Of a stretch of DNA of 64,000 bases, positions 9,697 to 17,969 are shown piece after piece. Origin of the DNA: JAWKWH01 sp963669415 (GTDB taxonomy: Bacteria; Pseudomonadota; Alphaproteobacteria; Rhizobiales; Rhizobiaceae); NCBI GenBank assembly GCA_963669415.2, contig CAXXPS010000003.1, forward strand, positions 930,001 to 994,000, written 5' to 3'. The notes beneath the pieces were generated by a model. That model saw nothing but the letters and a program-made list of their open reading frames with translations, searched no databases and had not been told where the DNA came from. The stretch's first letter is position 1; the number at the start of each line of letters is the position of its first letter. A program made the position numbers and the translations under genes.

Positions 9697-10696
9697 GATA
9701 CGAATCGTGCCAGTCAACAAACCGTCGTAACCCGTTGTTTAATGACGTTTTGGGCTCGAAGCCAAAATCCCGGGTCAAGGGAGCGATATCTGCGAATGTC
9801 TGATAGACATCGCCTGGCTGCATGCCACGGTCGTTGCGAATGGCTTTTCGCCCAATCAACTCTTCCAGTGTGTCAATCAATGTTTCCAACATCTCTGGCC
9901 GGTGATTGCCAATGTTGTAGAGGCGGTAGGGATGCACTGATGTGCCGCCATTGTCGTCTTGTGCATCCGCTTGCGGCGACAGCAATACGCGGCAAGTTCC
10001 TTCTGCAATGTCATCGACATAGGTAAAATCGCGTTTGAGGTCTCCACGGTTGTAGACGTCAATCGGACGACCTGCCTTGATTGCCTCAGTAAACAAGTAA
10101 ACCGCCATATCCGGCCGGCCCCATGGCCCGTAGACCGTAAAATAGCGCAATCCGGTGACCGGAAATCCGTAAAGGTGGCAATAGGCGTGTGCGACAAGTT
10201 CGTTGGCCCGCTTGGTCGCAGCATACAGGCTTATCGGCCGGTCGACGGGATCTCCGACGCGATACGGAGTGGCCGGGCTATTTCCGTATACCGAACTCGA
10301 GCTGGCAAAAACCAGATGATCGATATTGGAGTGTCTACAGCCCTCCAGCACATTCAAAAATGCTGTCGAATTGGCGTCATTATACGCATGAGGATGATCG
10401 ATTGAATAACGAACGCCGGGTTGCGCGGCCAAATGGAGAACTTTCGCCGGTTTGGCGTCACGAAAAACGGCTTCGGTTCCAGATCTGTCGGCAAGGTCAA
10501 GTTTTATGAATGAAAACCTATCGTTGTTGTTGAGCAGTGCCAACCTCGCGCGCTTCAGTTCAGGACTGTAGTAGTCATTCAAGCTATCGACGCCGACAAC
10601 GTCAGCGCCTTGCTCCAGTAAACGTGAGACGGTGTGATAGCCAACGAACCCGGCTGCACCGGTCACCAGGATTCTCACTTTATGCTGTTCGCTCAC
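9683..10696 (-). CDS. NAD-dependent epimerase, probable UDP-glucuronate 4-epimerase
   Basis: A 337-residue extended short-chain dehydrogenase. The Rossmann motif GAAGFVGYHT starts near residue 13. The catalytic serine lies in FASSSSVYGNS near 130 and the YxxxK pair is in YAATKRANEL near 155. DSLNDYYSPELKRARLALL after the first strand is characteristic of the UDP-glucuronate/UDP-galacturonate epimerases (LpsL/Cap1J/GAE group), and SIDHPHAYNDAN agrees. It should make UDP-galacturonate for surface polysaccharides. The supplier of UDP-glucuronate, UDP-glucose dehydrogenase, lies divergently 184 bp away, and the phosphatase gene downstream overlaps it. Confidence 0.85.
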   Translation of the reverse strand: MSEQHKVRILVTGAAGFVGYHTVSRLLEQGADVVGVDSLNDYYSPELKRARLALLNNNDRFSFIKLDLADRSGTEAVFRDAKPAKVLHLAAQPGVRYSIDHPHAYNDANSTAFLNVLEGCRHSNIDHLVFASSSSVYGNSPATPYRVGDPVDRPISLYAATKRANELVAHAYCHLYGFPVTGLRYFTVYGPWGRPDMAVYLFTEAIKAGRPIDVYNRGDLKRDFTYVDDIAEGTCRVLLSPQADAQDDNGGTSVHPYRLYNIGNHRPEMLETLIDTLEELIGRKAIRNDRGMQPGDVYQTFADIAPLTRDFGFEPKTSLNNGLRRFVDWHDSYHGKA

Positions 10697-10880
10697 CTGT
10701 TCACCGCCAATTGATGTCAGTCATACTTTCGACGAATTAGACCGGGTAAGGGTTCGGTGGCCTATTGGCAAGGTGTCCACCTATGCCTATCTGAGGATTT
10801 AAAAGCTGAAAAATGTTTGGCCAGGCCGGGTTTGCTGTGGTTAGGTTTCGGCGGGATCGGAAACAAGGGTATCCAGACCA

Positions 10881-12248
10881 GTGAAGATTACAATAATTGG
10901 AACCGGCTATGTCGGTCTCGTAACCGGCGTTTGCATTTCGGAATTCGGTTTTGACGTAACCTGCGTCGATCGCGACGAGAGCAAAATAGCTGATCTGCGC
11001 AATAACATTTGTCCAATCTATGAGCCAAGTGTGGAGCAAATGTTACGCACGAACTCTTCGGCGCAACGTCTTCAATTTACGACAGATATTGCTTCTGCTG
11101 CATCGGATGCGGATGTCGTTTTTATTGCGGTCGGAACGCCTTCGAAAGAAGGTGGTGACGAAATCGATCTAAGTTACCTGTTTGGTGCTGTTGAAGATGT
11201 CGCGCCGCACCTGAAACAGGGTGCTGTCGTCATTGTCAAATGCACGGCGGTAGCCGGTACTGCATCCAGGGTCCGCGAAAAGATAGTGGCTTTGCGCCCT
11301 GATCTCGACTTTTCGGTGGTCAGCAATCCCGAATTCCTCCGCGAGGGGTCCGCAGTCGATGATTTCATGAAGCCTGACCGGGTCGTGATCGGTGCTCATG
11401 ATGAACGCGGCCGCGAAGTGGCCGAACAGATCTACCGGCCGCTCAAACTGCAGAGCACGCCGTTCCGGCTGACGTCGCTGGAAGACGCTGAGCTTGCAAA
11501 ATATGCGTCCAACGCATTTCTTGCCCTGAAAGTTACCTTCATCAATGAAATTGCTGATCTGTGCGAGAAGACTGGCGCAAATGTCATGGAAGTTGCTGAT
11601 ATCATGGGCTTGGACGAGAGAATCGGCGACCGGTTTTTGCGCGCTGGCCCAGGATTTGGCGGATCATGTTTTCCCAAGGATAGCCGGGCATTGACGGCGT
11701 TTGCCAAGGAAGCCGGTGCTCCGCAGCGGCTCGTTGAAACAGCCATCGATGTGAATGAGAAACGCAAATTGCAGATGGCAAAACGCATATTGGATTCACT
11801 TGGCAGCGAACCCGCCGGGAAGACAGTCTCCTTGTTGGGAGTTGCTTTCAAACCGGATACGGATGATGTCAGAGAAGCGCCAGCGCTGAGTATTATCGAG
11901 ACCCTGACTGATGCAGGTGTGCATGTCCGTGTGTTTGATCCGCAGGCAAAGCGCGACGGCGAACCGGCACTGCAAAAGGTCGTCTGGTGCAGTGACCCAT
12001 ACGAAGCGGCGGAGAACTCGGATGCCGTTGTCATTGCGACCGAGTGGAATGTGCTGCGTGCGTTGGATCTGGACCGGTTGCGCACAGCAGTTTCCGAGCC
12101 GCTGATGATCGATCTGCGTAATGTTCACCGGCGCAAGGAGCCAGCAAAGCATGGCTTCAAATATATCAGCGTCGGGCGCTCTGTCGCCGAAGCCTCGTTT
12201 GATGCATCTGAGCTTGACCGGCCCGAACTGCGGGTAGTGTCCGGCTAA
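10881..12248 (+). CDS. ugd: UDP-glucose 6-dehydrogenase
   Basis: A 455-residue UDP-glucose/GDP-mannose dehydrogenase. The N-terminal NAD domain opens with KITIIGTGYVGLVTGVCISE. The catalytic cysteine lies in GFGGSCFPKDSRAL near residue 260, and the central helix contains ASNAFLALKVTFINEIADL. The C-terminal UDP-binding domain begins with SLLGVAFKPDTDDVREAPAL near 313. The enzyme oxidises UDP-glucose to UDP-glucuronate, the substrate of the divergently encoded 4-epimerase. The start is GTG at 10881, with a weak AAGGGT about ten bases upstream. Rhizobial homologues are called rkpK or ugd; GDP-mannose specificity is less likely. Confidence 0.9.
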   Translation: MKITIIGTGYVGLVTGVCISEFGFDVTCVDRDESKIADLRNNICPIYEPSVEQMLRTNSSAQRLQFTTDIASAASDADVVFIAVGTPSKEGGDEIDLSYLFGAVEDVAPHLKQGAVVIVKCTAVAGTASRVREKIVALRPDLDFSVVSNPEFLREGSAVDDFMKPDRVVIGAHDERGREVAEQIYRPLKLQSTPFRLTSLEDAELAKYASNAFLALKVTFINEIADLCEKTGANVMEVADIMGLDERIGDRFLRAGPGFGGSCFPKDSRALTAFAKEAGAPQRLVETAIDVNEKRKLQMAKRILDSLGSEPAGKTVSLLGVAFKPDTDDVREAPALSIIETLTDAGVHVRVFDPQAKRDGEPALQKVVWCSDPYEAAENSDAVVIATEWNVLRALDLDRLRTAVSEPLMIDLRNVHRRKEPAKHGFKYISVGRSVAEASFDASELDRPELRVVSG

Positions 12249-12270
12249 CGGGTTCCGGACCTGAAATCTT

Positions 12271-13830
12271 ATGAGAGTTTTTGCCTACAAACCGGGCCAC
12301 GATGGCCATGTGGCGTTGATCGACGACGGGCGGCTGGTCTTTTCGATAGAGGCTGAAAAGGATAGCGGACCCAGATATGCACCGGTCACAAACGAACTCC
12401 TGTTTCACGGTTTGGCGAAAGCAGGCGGGCCTATCGACGTTATTGCGACTTCCGGATGGATGAAATCCTTCCGACCCATGGCTGACCCGATCGGTTCGGG
12501 ATATTTTGGCGCCGACGCAATCGGCAACACCGATGTTGCATCTCAGATCGCCGGCAATGCAGTTCGGCATTTTTCCTCTTCTCATGAGCGTTCGCACATC
12601 GTTGGAAGCTACGCCATGTCACCATGGTCTCAGGGCGAACCATGTTACGCGCTGGTGTGGGAAGGCGTCATCGGTGCTTTTTATCACGTTGATGAAAACC
12701 TGAAGGTCAAACACCTCGGTACGCCAATGACCGGCCCCGGTCACAAATACGGTTTCCTTTACGGCCTTGCCGATCCAGCCTATCCGGCCGATGCGCGAAA
12801 ATCGCGCCGCGAGGACGCAGGCAAACTGATGGCGATTGCAGGTTTTGGCGAAGACAAACCCGAAAACTCTGAAGAGCGGGTTTTGATTGACCGGTTGATC
12901 GATTGGGATGCGGAAAAGGCACCACTGAGAAAGGCGGATTTCACCGATACGCCGTTCTTCAATATCGGTCTTGAAAGCCAGGAATTCCGCAATCTGGCGC
13001 GCCGTTTTCAAACCGAGATATTTGAACGATTTCGGCAATATGCGGAACAAAATCTCACCGATCGGCTACCTCTGCTCATATCAGGCGGCTGCGGGCTCAA
13101 TTGCGACTGGAATTCCATGTGGCGTGGATCCGGATTGTTTACCGATACATTTGTGCAGCCATGCGCCAATGATTCCGGCTCAGCCATCGGTACCGCGGTT
13201 GACGCCATGCATCATCACACCGGTAGAGCGAAGCTTGAGTGGTCGGTCTACGCGGGCGAGGAATTTGTCTTCGATGATGCGGACCTGTCCGGTTTTGAAG
13301 CTGTTCCGATGACAACCGATGACATCGCAAACCGGCTTGCCAATGGCGCAGTGATTGCCTGGGTCCAGGGTAAGTACGAAATCGGCCCGCGGGCGCTTGG
13401 CAACCGTTCGCTCATCGCCGCGCCATTCACGACCGAAACCCACTCCAGGTTGAATGCGATCAAGAAGCGCGAAGGATTTCGCCCAATCGCACCAATTTTG
13501 ATGGAAGAGGAGCTTGATCGGTTGTTCGAGCACCATGGCCCAAGTCCGCACATGCTGTATTTTCAAAAAGTGAAGACGGATGCATTGAAAGCGGTCACCC
13601 ATGTCGACGGCTCGGCTCGCGCCCAAACGGTAACGCAAGAGCAGAATTCTGCGATGTACGCGCTTTTGTCGGCGTTCAAAGCAAGGACCGGTTATGGCGT
13701 ATTGTGCAATACGTCACTCAATTTCAGCGGCAAGGGATTTATCAACCGGCTCAGCGATCTGACAAAATATGCCCGCGACACGGGCCTTGATGGCTTTGTC
13801 GCGGGCGATAGGTTTTACCGAACAGTCTGA
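12271..13830 (+). CDS. Carbamoyltransferase, NodU/CmcH family
   Basis: A 519-residue two-domain protein. The N-terminal Kae1-like half starts MRVFAYKPGHDGHVALIDDG and contains the metal-binding HxxxH in SSHERSHIVGSYAMSP near residue 107. SGGCGLNCDWNS near 270 belongs to the same ATPase fold. The C-terminal YrdC-like half has KYEIGPRALGNRSLIAAPF near 370 and FRPIAPIL near 405, the carbamoyl-adenylate region. The family moves carbamoyl from carbamoyl phosphate to hydroxyl groups of sugars or antibiotics. Sitting 22 bp after ugd, it may carbamoylate a uronic-acid glycan; the acceptor is unknown. Its stop codon abuts that of the convergent dioxygenase gene. Confidence 0.85.
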   Translation: MRVFAYKPGHDGHVALIDDGRLVFSIEAEKDSGPRYAPVTNELLFHGLAKAGGPIDVIATSGWMKSFRPMADPIGSGYFGADAIGNTDVASQIAGNAVRHFSSSHERSHIVGSYAMSPWSQGEPCYALVWEGVIGAFYHVDENLKVKHLGTPMTGPGHKYGFLYGLADPAYPADARKSRREDAGKLMAIAGFGEDKPENSEERVLIDRLIDWDAEKAPLRKADFTDTPFFNIGLESQEFRNLARRFQTEIFERFRQYAEQNLTDRLPLLISGGCGLNCDWNSMWRGSGLFTDTFVQPCANDSGSAIGTAVDAMHHHTGRAKLEWSVYAGEEFVFDDADLSGFEAVPMTTDDIANRLANGAVIAWVQGKYEIGPRALGNRSLIAAPFTTETHSRLNAIKKREGFRPIAPILMEEELDRLFEHHGPSPHMLYFQKVKTDALKAVTHVDGSARAQTVTQEQNSAMYALLSAFKARTGYGVLCNTSLNFSGKGFINRLSDLTKYARDTGLDGFVAGDRFYRTV

Positions 13831-14943
13831 CTATTCGGCCGCATCGAGCGAGATTTCACCCGTCTCGATCTGCTCGCGTTCTATGGATTCGAACAGGGCG
13901 CGGAAATTGCCTTCTCCGAAGCCGTTGTCGCCCTTCCTCTGGATGAACTCGAAGAATATCGGCCCGATCACGGTCTTTGAGAATATCTGCAGCAGGATCT
14001 TTGTCTCGCCGCCACCGACAACACCTTCGCCGTCAATCAGGATACCGTGTTCGGCCATGCGGTCCAACGGCTCATCATGGTCATGGACCCGTTCAACCGA
14101 CATGTCGTAGTAGGTCTTCGGTGGGCCAGGCATGAATTTCAAACCGTTGTCAGCGAGCCGGTCGGTAGCATCATAAATGTGGTCCGTACCGACAGCGATG
14201 TGTTGAATACCCTCGCCTTTGTACTTGCGCAGGTAGGATTCAATCTGGCTTTTGTCGTCCGTTGATTCATTCAGCGGAATGCGGATTTTACCGCATGGTG
14301 ACGTGATCGCGCGGCTGACAAGCCCGGTCAGCTTGCCTTCGATGTCGAAGAAGTGGATTTGGTGAAAATTGAATAGTTCGCGGTAGAACGCCCACCACTT
14401 ATCCATATTGCCGCGAAAAACATTGTGGGTCAGATGATCGAGGTAATAGAAACCGACTCCTTCCGGCTTCGGATCCCGGTCGCCAAGCCAGTCAAACTCG
14501 GCATCGTAGGCTGAGCCCTTTTCGTCGTACTGGTCGATGAAGTAGAGCAGCGAGCCGCCTATGCCGACAATCGCCGGTGCATCCAGCGTCTTGTCATTGC
14601 CCTTGTAAGGTTCAGCACCCTTGGATACCGCATGCTCATATGCCTTCTGGGCGTCTACCACCCGCCAGGCCATCGATGGTGCGCACGGACCGTGCTCGTC
14701 GACAAAACGGCTGGCAAATGAACCTTTCTCGGCATTCAGGATGTAGTTGACATCGCCCTGCCGCCAGACAGTGACGTTTTTTGTTCTGTGTTTTGCAACC
14801 GGCACGTAACCCATCTTGGTGAACAGGATTTCCAGCTCTTCCGGCTCTGGATGTGCAAATTCGACGAATTCAAAGCCGTCGGTTCCCGCAGGGTTCTGCT
14901 CGGAAATCACGGCTGCCGGTGCATTGTGGGGAAACGGTCCCAT
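13831..14943 (-). CDS. hppD: 4-hydroxyphenylpyruvate dioxygenase
   Basis: A 370-residue VOC-fold Fe(II) enzyme that converts 4-hydroxyphenylpyruvate to homogentisate in tyrosine breakdown. The iron ligands are visible in order: His in YYLDHLTHNVFRG, His in EGIQHIAVGTDH, and Glu in PIFFEFIQRKG near the C-terminus. The ATG at 14943 (MGPFPHN) is chosen because GAGGGAG lies about eight bases upstream; an in-frame start eleven codons earlier has no such site. The gene is divergent from an Lrp-type regulator with palindromes between them. The homogentisate dioxygenase expected downstream in the pathway is not in this window. Confidence 0.95.
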   Translation of the reverse strand: MGPFPHNAPAAVISEQNPAGTDGFEFVEFAHPEPEELEILFTKMGYVPVAKHRTKNVTVWRQGDVNYILNAEKGSFASRFVDEHGPCAPSMAWRVVDAQKAYEHAVSKGAEPYKGNDKTLDAPAIVGIGGSLLYFIDQYDEKGSAYDAEFDWLGDRDPKPEGVGFYYLDHLTHNVFRGNMDKWWAFYRELFNFHQIHFFDIEGKLTGLVSRAITSPCGKIRIPLNESTDDKSQIESYLRKYKGEGIQHIAVGTDHIYDATDRLADNGLKFMPGPPKTYYDMSVERVHDHDEPLDRMAEHGILIDGEGVVGGGETKILLQIFSKTVIGPIFFEFIQRKGDNGFGEGNFRALFESIEREQIETGEISLDAAE

Positions 14944-14993
14944 GGTGAAACTCCCTCGATTAGTGTTGTTCACCATTATCGCTCATCAAACGT

Positions 14994-15049
14994 GCAAATT
15001 GTTTGCAATCTGCGCTCTATTTGGAGTATTTGCGCATATGTTGTGCGCA
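14994..15049. promoter_or_regulatory. hppD-lrp divergent control region with inverted repeats
   Basis: The 128 bp between the divergent hppD and Lrp-family genes contain two symmetric elements. GCAAATTGTTTGC at 14994-15006 has five-base arms around a TTG spacer. TGCGCA repeats at 15031-15036 and 15044-15049, each self-complementary, and together they form a 19-bp symmetric block. Lrp/AsnC proteins usually bind such weak, AT-centred palindromes next to their own gene. The regulator encoded from 15072 is therefore the natural ligand, probably controlling both genes. Binding is inferred from position only. Confidence 0.45.
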
Positions 15050-15071
15050 TCTTAGCTGAAAGGCAGAAGAT

Positions 15072-15539
15072 ATGAGCATTGATACATTTGACCGGAAAAT
15101 TCTGGCTGCGCTTCAGTCCGACGGCCGGCTGACAAACGCGGAACTATCCGAACGCGTCAATCTTTCGCCTTCGCAATGCTCCCGGCGCCGCTCGCAATTG
15201 GAGCACGATGGCTACATTGAGGGGTACCAGGCGATATTAAACCGCGAAAAGCTCGGCTTTGGATTTATCAACGTCATCACGGTGACCTTGGCGACTCACA
15301 ACCGTGACAATGCGCAGAAATTTGCCAAACTTATCCAAAATCTTCCGGAAGTGATGGAAGCGCACGCCCTGACCGGCGAAATGGATTACATCGTCAAGGT
15401 CGTCACGCCAGACCTGAAGGCGCTATCTGAATTCGTCAATGATGTGCTTTTGCCGCACGAATCCGTGCAGCATGTCAAAACAGCGATTGTTCTGGAGACC
15501 GTGAAGGAGGGATTCTCGCTTCCTGTGAGAACGGGTTAG
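15072..15539 (+). CDS. Lrp/AsnC family transcriptional regulator
   Basis: A 155-residue feast/famine regulator. The N-terminal helix-turn-helix is TNAELSERVNLSPSQCSRRRSQLEHDGYI (about residues 21-49). The C-terminal RAM/ligand domain follows, with ALTGEMDYIVKVVTPDLKAL near 100-118. SPSQCSRR in the recognition helix is common in rhizobial Lrp members tied to amino acid catabolism. It is divergent from hppD, so aromatic amino acids or their keto acids are plausible effectors. Its stop overlaps the stop of the convergent decarboxylase gene by 4 bp. Confidence 0.9.
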   Translation: MSIDTFDRKILAALQSDGRLTNAELSERVNLSPSQCSRRRSQLEHDGYIEGYQAILNREKLGFGFINVITVTLATHNRDNAQKFAKLIQNLPEVMEAHALTGEMDYIVKVVTPDLKALSEFVNDVLLPHESVQHVKTAIVLETVKEGFSLPVRTG

Positions 15540-16952
15540 CAGTTTACTTTTCTCGCCATCTCGACGATCACTTCGTAGGCGAAATCAACATCTTCCTGCC
15601 GGGCGCTGAAGGCCCCAGCCTGAAAACGGATGACCGTCTGACCGTCGACCTTGGTTTGGGTCAGATAAATCCGCCCGTCGTCATTGATCGCATTGATCAG
15701 CGCCAGATTGTGCGAATCCAGATTATCAATCCCTTCCGGCTCATGGCGAAAGCTGAACAAGGACAAAACCGGGTCGGTTACTATGCGAAATCCGTCTGTT
15801 GCAGTGATGCGATCTGCAAGCTTCCTCGACCAGGAAATGTGATTGCGGATCATGCCGCGCAAGTTCTCCAAACCATGCGCGCGTAGCAGGAACCAGATTT
15901 TGAGCGCCCTGAAACGCCTGCCGAGCGGCACTGACCACTCGGAGTAATTGATGAGCCCGTCATGCCCGTGCGTTTTCAAATATTCAGGCTGGATTGCAAG
16001 CGTGCGTACGAGATCGTCTGCATTGCGAACGAAATGGGCTGAACAGTCGAATTGTACCCCGAGCCATTTGTGCGGATTGAAGACAACCGAATCTGCCTGT
16101 TCGACACCCGCCCAGAGTTCGCGAAATTCAGGGCAGATCATCGCCGAACCTGCCCAAGCCGCATCGACGTGAACGTAGAGATTGTGATTTCCCGCGACCT
16201 CGCACACCGCGGCTATATTGTCGCTTGACCCGGTGCTGGTTCCACCAGTGCAGGCAATAATGCCAGCTGGAATATAGCCCGCTTCAAGATCAGCCCTGAT
16301 CGCCGACATCGAGTGCATCTATGTCCATCGAACGCAGCGCACCTGATGTCGGGATGCGGACCAGGTTTTCCTGACCAATGCCTGACACCCATATTGCACG
16401 GTCTACAGATGTATGGACCTGATCTGACGCGTAAATGCGAAGCGGTTTCTGGGTTGGGAGCCCTTTGGTGTTTCCGCTCCAATTGAGCGCCTTTTCCCGC
16501 ATGGTCAGCACGGCACACAAAGTCGCCGAAGACGCTGAATCCTGGATCACACCGTCAAACCCCGCCGGCAACCCGGTGGCCTGCCGCAACCAATCCATCA
16601 TCTTCGTTTCGAGTTCGGTCGCCGCCGGAGACGTCTGCCACAACATGCATTGTGCAGCCATTGCGGAGGAAAGGTATTCCGCGATGACCGATTCAGGCGC
16701 GGCATTGGATGGAAAATAGGCGAAAAACCGCGGGTGGTTCCAATGGGTCATACCGGGCGGGATGATCCGGTCGAAATCGGCAAATATTGCTTCGAATTCT
16801 TCGCCGTTCTCGGGCGGCGTATCGCCGATCAGTTTGGCAATGTCACCTGGTGAAGTTTGCGCGCGAACCGGTTTTTCGGGAAGCGATGCCCTGTAGTCGG
16901 CACCCCAATCAGCTGCCCGGTGTGACCATTTTCTAAAATCTTCGTTGTCCAA
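15536..16952 (-). pseudogene. Aromatic-L-amino-acid decarboxylase, frameshifted
   Basis: A PLP group II decarboxylase split into two frames. Residues 1-207 or so (from MDNEDFRKWSHRAADWGADY) read 16952 down to about 16307. The rest, from SAIRADLEAGYIPAG, reads in the frame one base ahead, down to 15536. Skipping one base near 16307 restores a 471-residue protein, the usual DOPA/tyrosine decarboxylase length. The PLP-binding lysine in VVFNPHKWLGVQFD and the TAGTTSTG-like loop are intact, but both lie after the break. Without the skip, translation ends eight bases further on. The substrate class fits the adjoining homoprotocatechuate genes. Real decay and a base error remain open. Confidence 0.8.
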
Positions 16953-16959
16953 TGTACCC

Positions 16960-17941
16960 TCACGGCGCCACGATGGGTTGAGCTTTCAGGTCGGGTTCGG
17001 TGACCTCGACGCCATCGAAAACCGATCCTTCCTCAAACCAGCTTCTTGGCGCCGGCGCGCCCCACAACGTCTGGCGCTGTGGATCTTTCAAGTCCCACTT
17101 TATCGGCTCATGGTCGGGATCAATGGTCTGATAGTCGGAACAGTAAATTTCAATGCGGTTGCCGTCTGGATCGCGAATGTAAAGGAAAAAAGCATTGGAA
17201 ATGCCGTGCCGGCCAGGGCCGCGCTCGATATTGTCCAGATACCCGGTCGTCGACATCAAATCGAGCAGTTCAATGATGTTGAGCGGCGTCGGAACCCAGA
17301 AAGCGACATGGTGCAAGCGCGGGCCGCGGCCATTGGTGAACGCCATATCGTGCACGCCGCCCTTGCGGTGGATCCAGGCGGCCCATAGCCTGCCGGTCTC
17401 AGCGTCTTCGGTATATTCGGTCACCCTGAAACCGATATCGTTGTAGAACGAGACGGCATTGTCGACATGGGTTGAGAAGCAGTTGAAGTGGTCGATCCTG
17501 AGCGGCTTCACACCTCGATAAAGCTTGTACTGCTGATGGATCGGTTCCGAGCCGATCCATCTGGAAATAGAACTCCAACGGAATACCTTGCGGATCGCGC
17601 GACAGCAGTGTCCGGCCCTGAAACGCCCGCTCAACCCATTGGCAAGGCAGCCCCCTGCCCTCCAGCCAGTCTTTGGCCTGGTCGAGATCATTTTCAGAAT
17701 AGACCTTGAAACCCAGAACATTGACAACGGGGGTATCGCCTTTGATCAGCACGATGCAGTGATGGCCGCGCTCTTCCATGGCTCTGAGATATATGCGGTT
17801 GCTGTCTTCGTGGGTAACCTGCAGACCCAGAGTGTCGGCATAAAACGCCTTGCTTGCCGCCAGATCAGTCACGACAAACTCGACATGGCTCAAGCGAACA
17901 ATATGAAAGGGCGGGTAGAGGTTGGGGTCGGGTACAGGCAT
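16960..17941 (-). pseudogene. Homoprotocatechuate 2,3-dioxygenase, VOC (HPCD) type, frameshifted
   Basis: Two glyoxalase/VOC modules in different frames. The first (from MPVPDPNLYPPFHIVRLSHVEF) runs 17941 to about 17551, ending in IPLEFYFQMDR. The second resumes one base ahead as SEPIHQQYKLYRGVKPLRIDHFN and ends at 16960. Removing one base near 17551 gives 326 residues, resembling the Brevibacterium/Arthrobacter 3,4-dihydroxyphenylacetate 2,3-dioxygenases. The three iron ligands expected for that family, His in RIDHFN, His in PRLHHVAFW and Glu in RIEIYCSDY, are all in the second frame. The product of the first frame would therefore have no active site. Eight bases separate it from the decarboxylase. 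Confidence 0.85.
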
Positions 17942-17969
17942 GAGATCTCCTCGAGAGAGGTTGTTTTGG

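Noticed and set aside
16307..16307. Programmed +1 frameshifting in the decarboxylase
   Set aside because: There is no slippery codon plus stop arrangement of the prfB type, and the neighbouring dioxygenase gene has a similar break, so mutation or sequence error is simpler.
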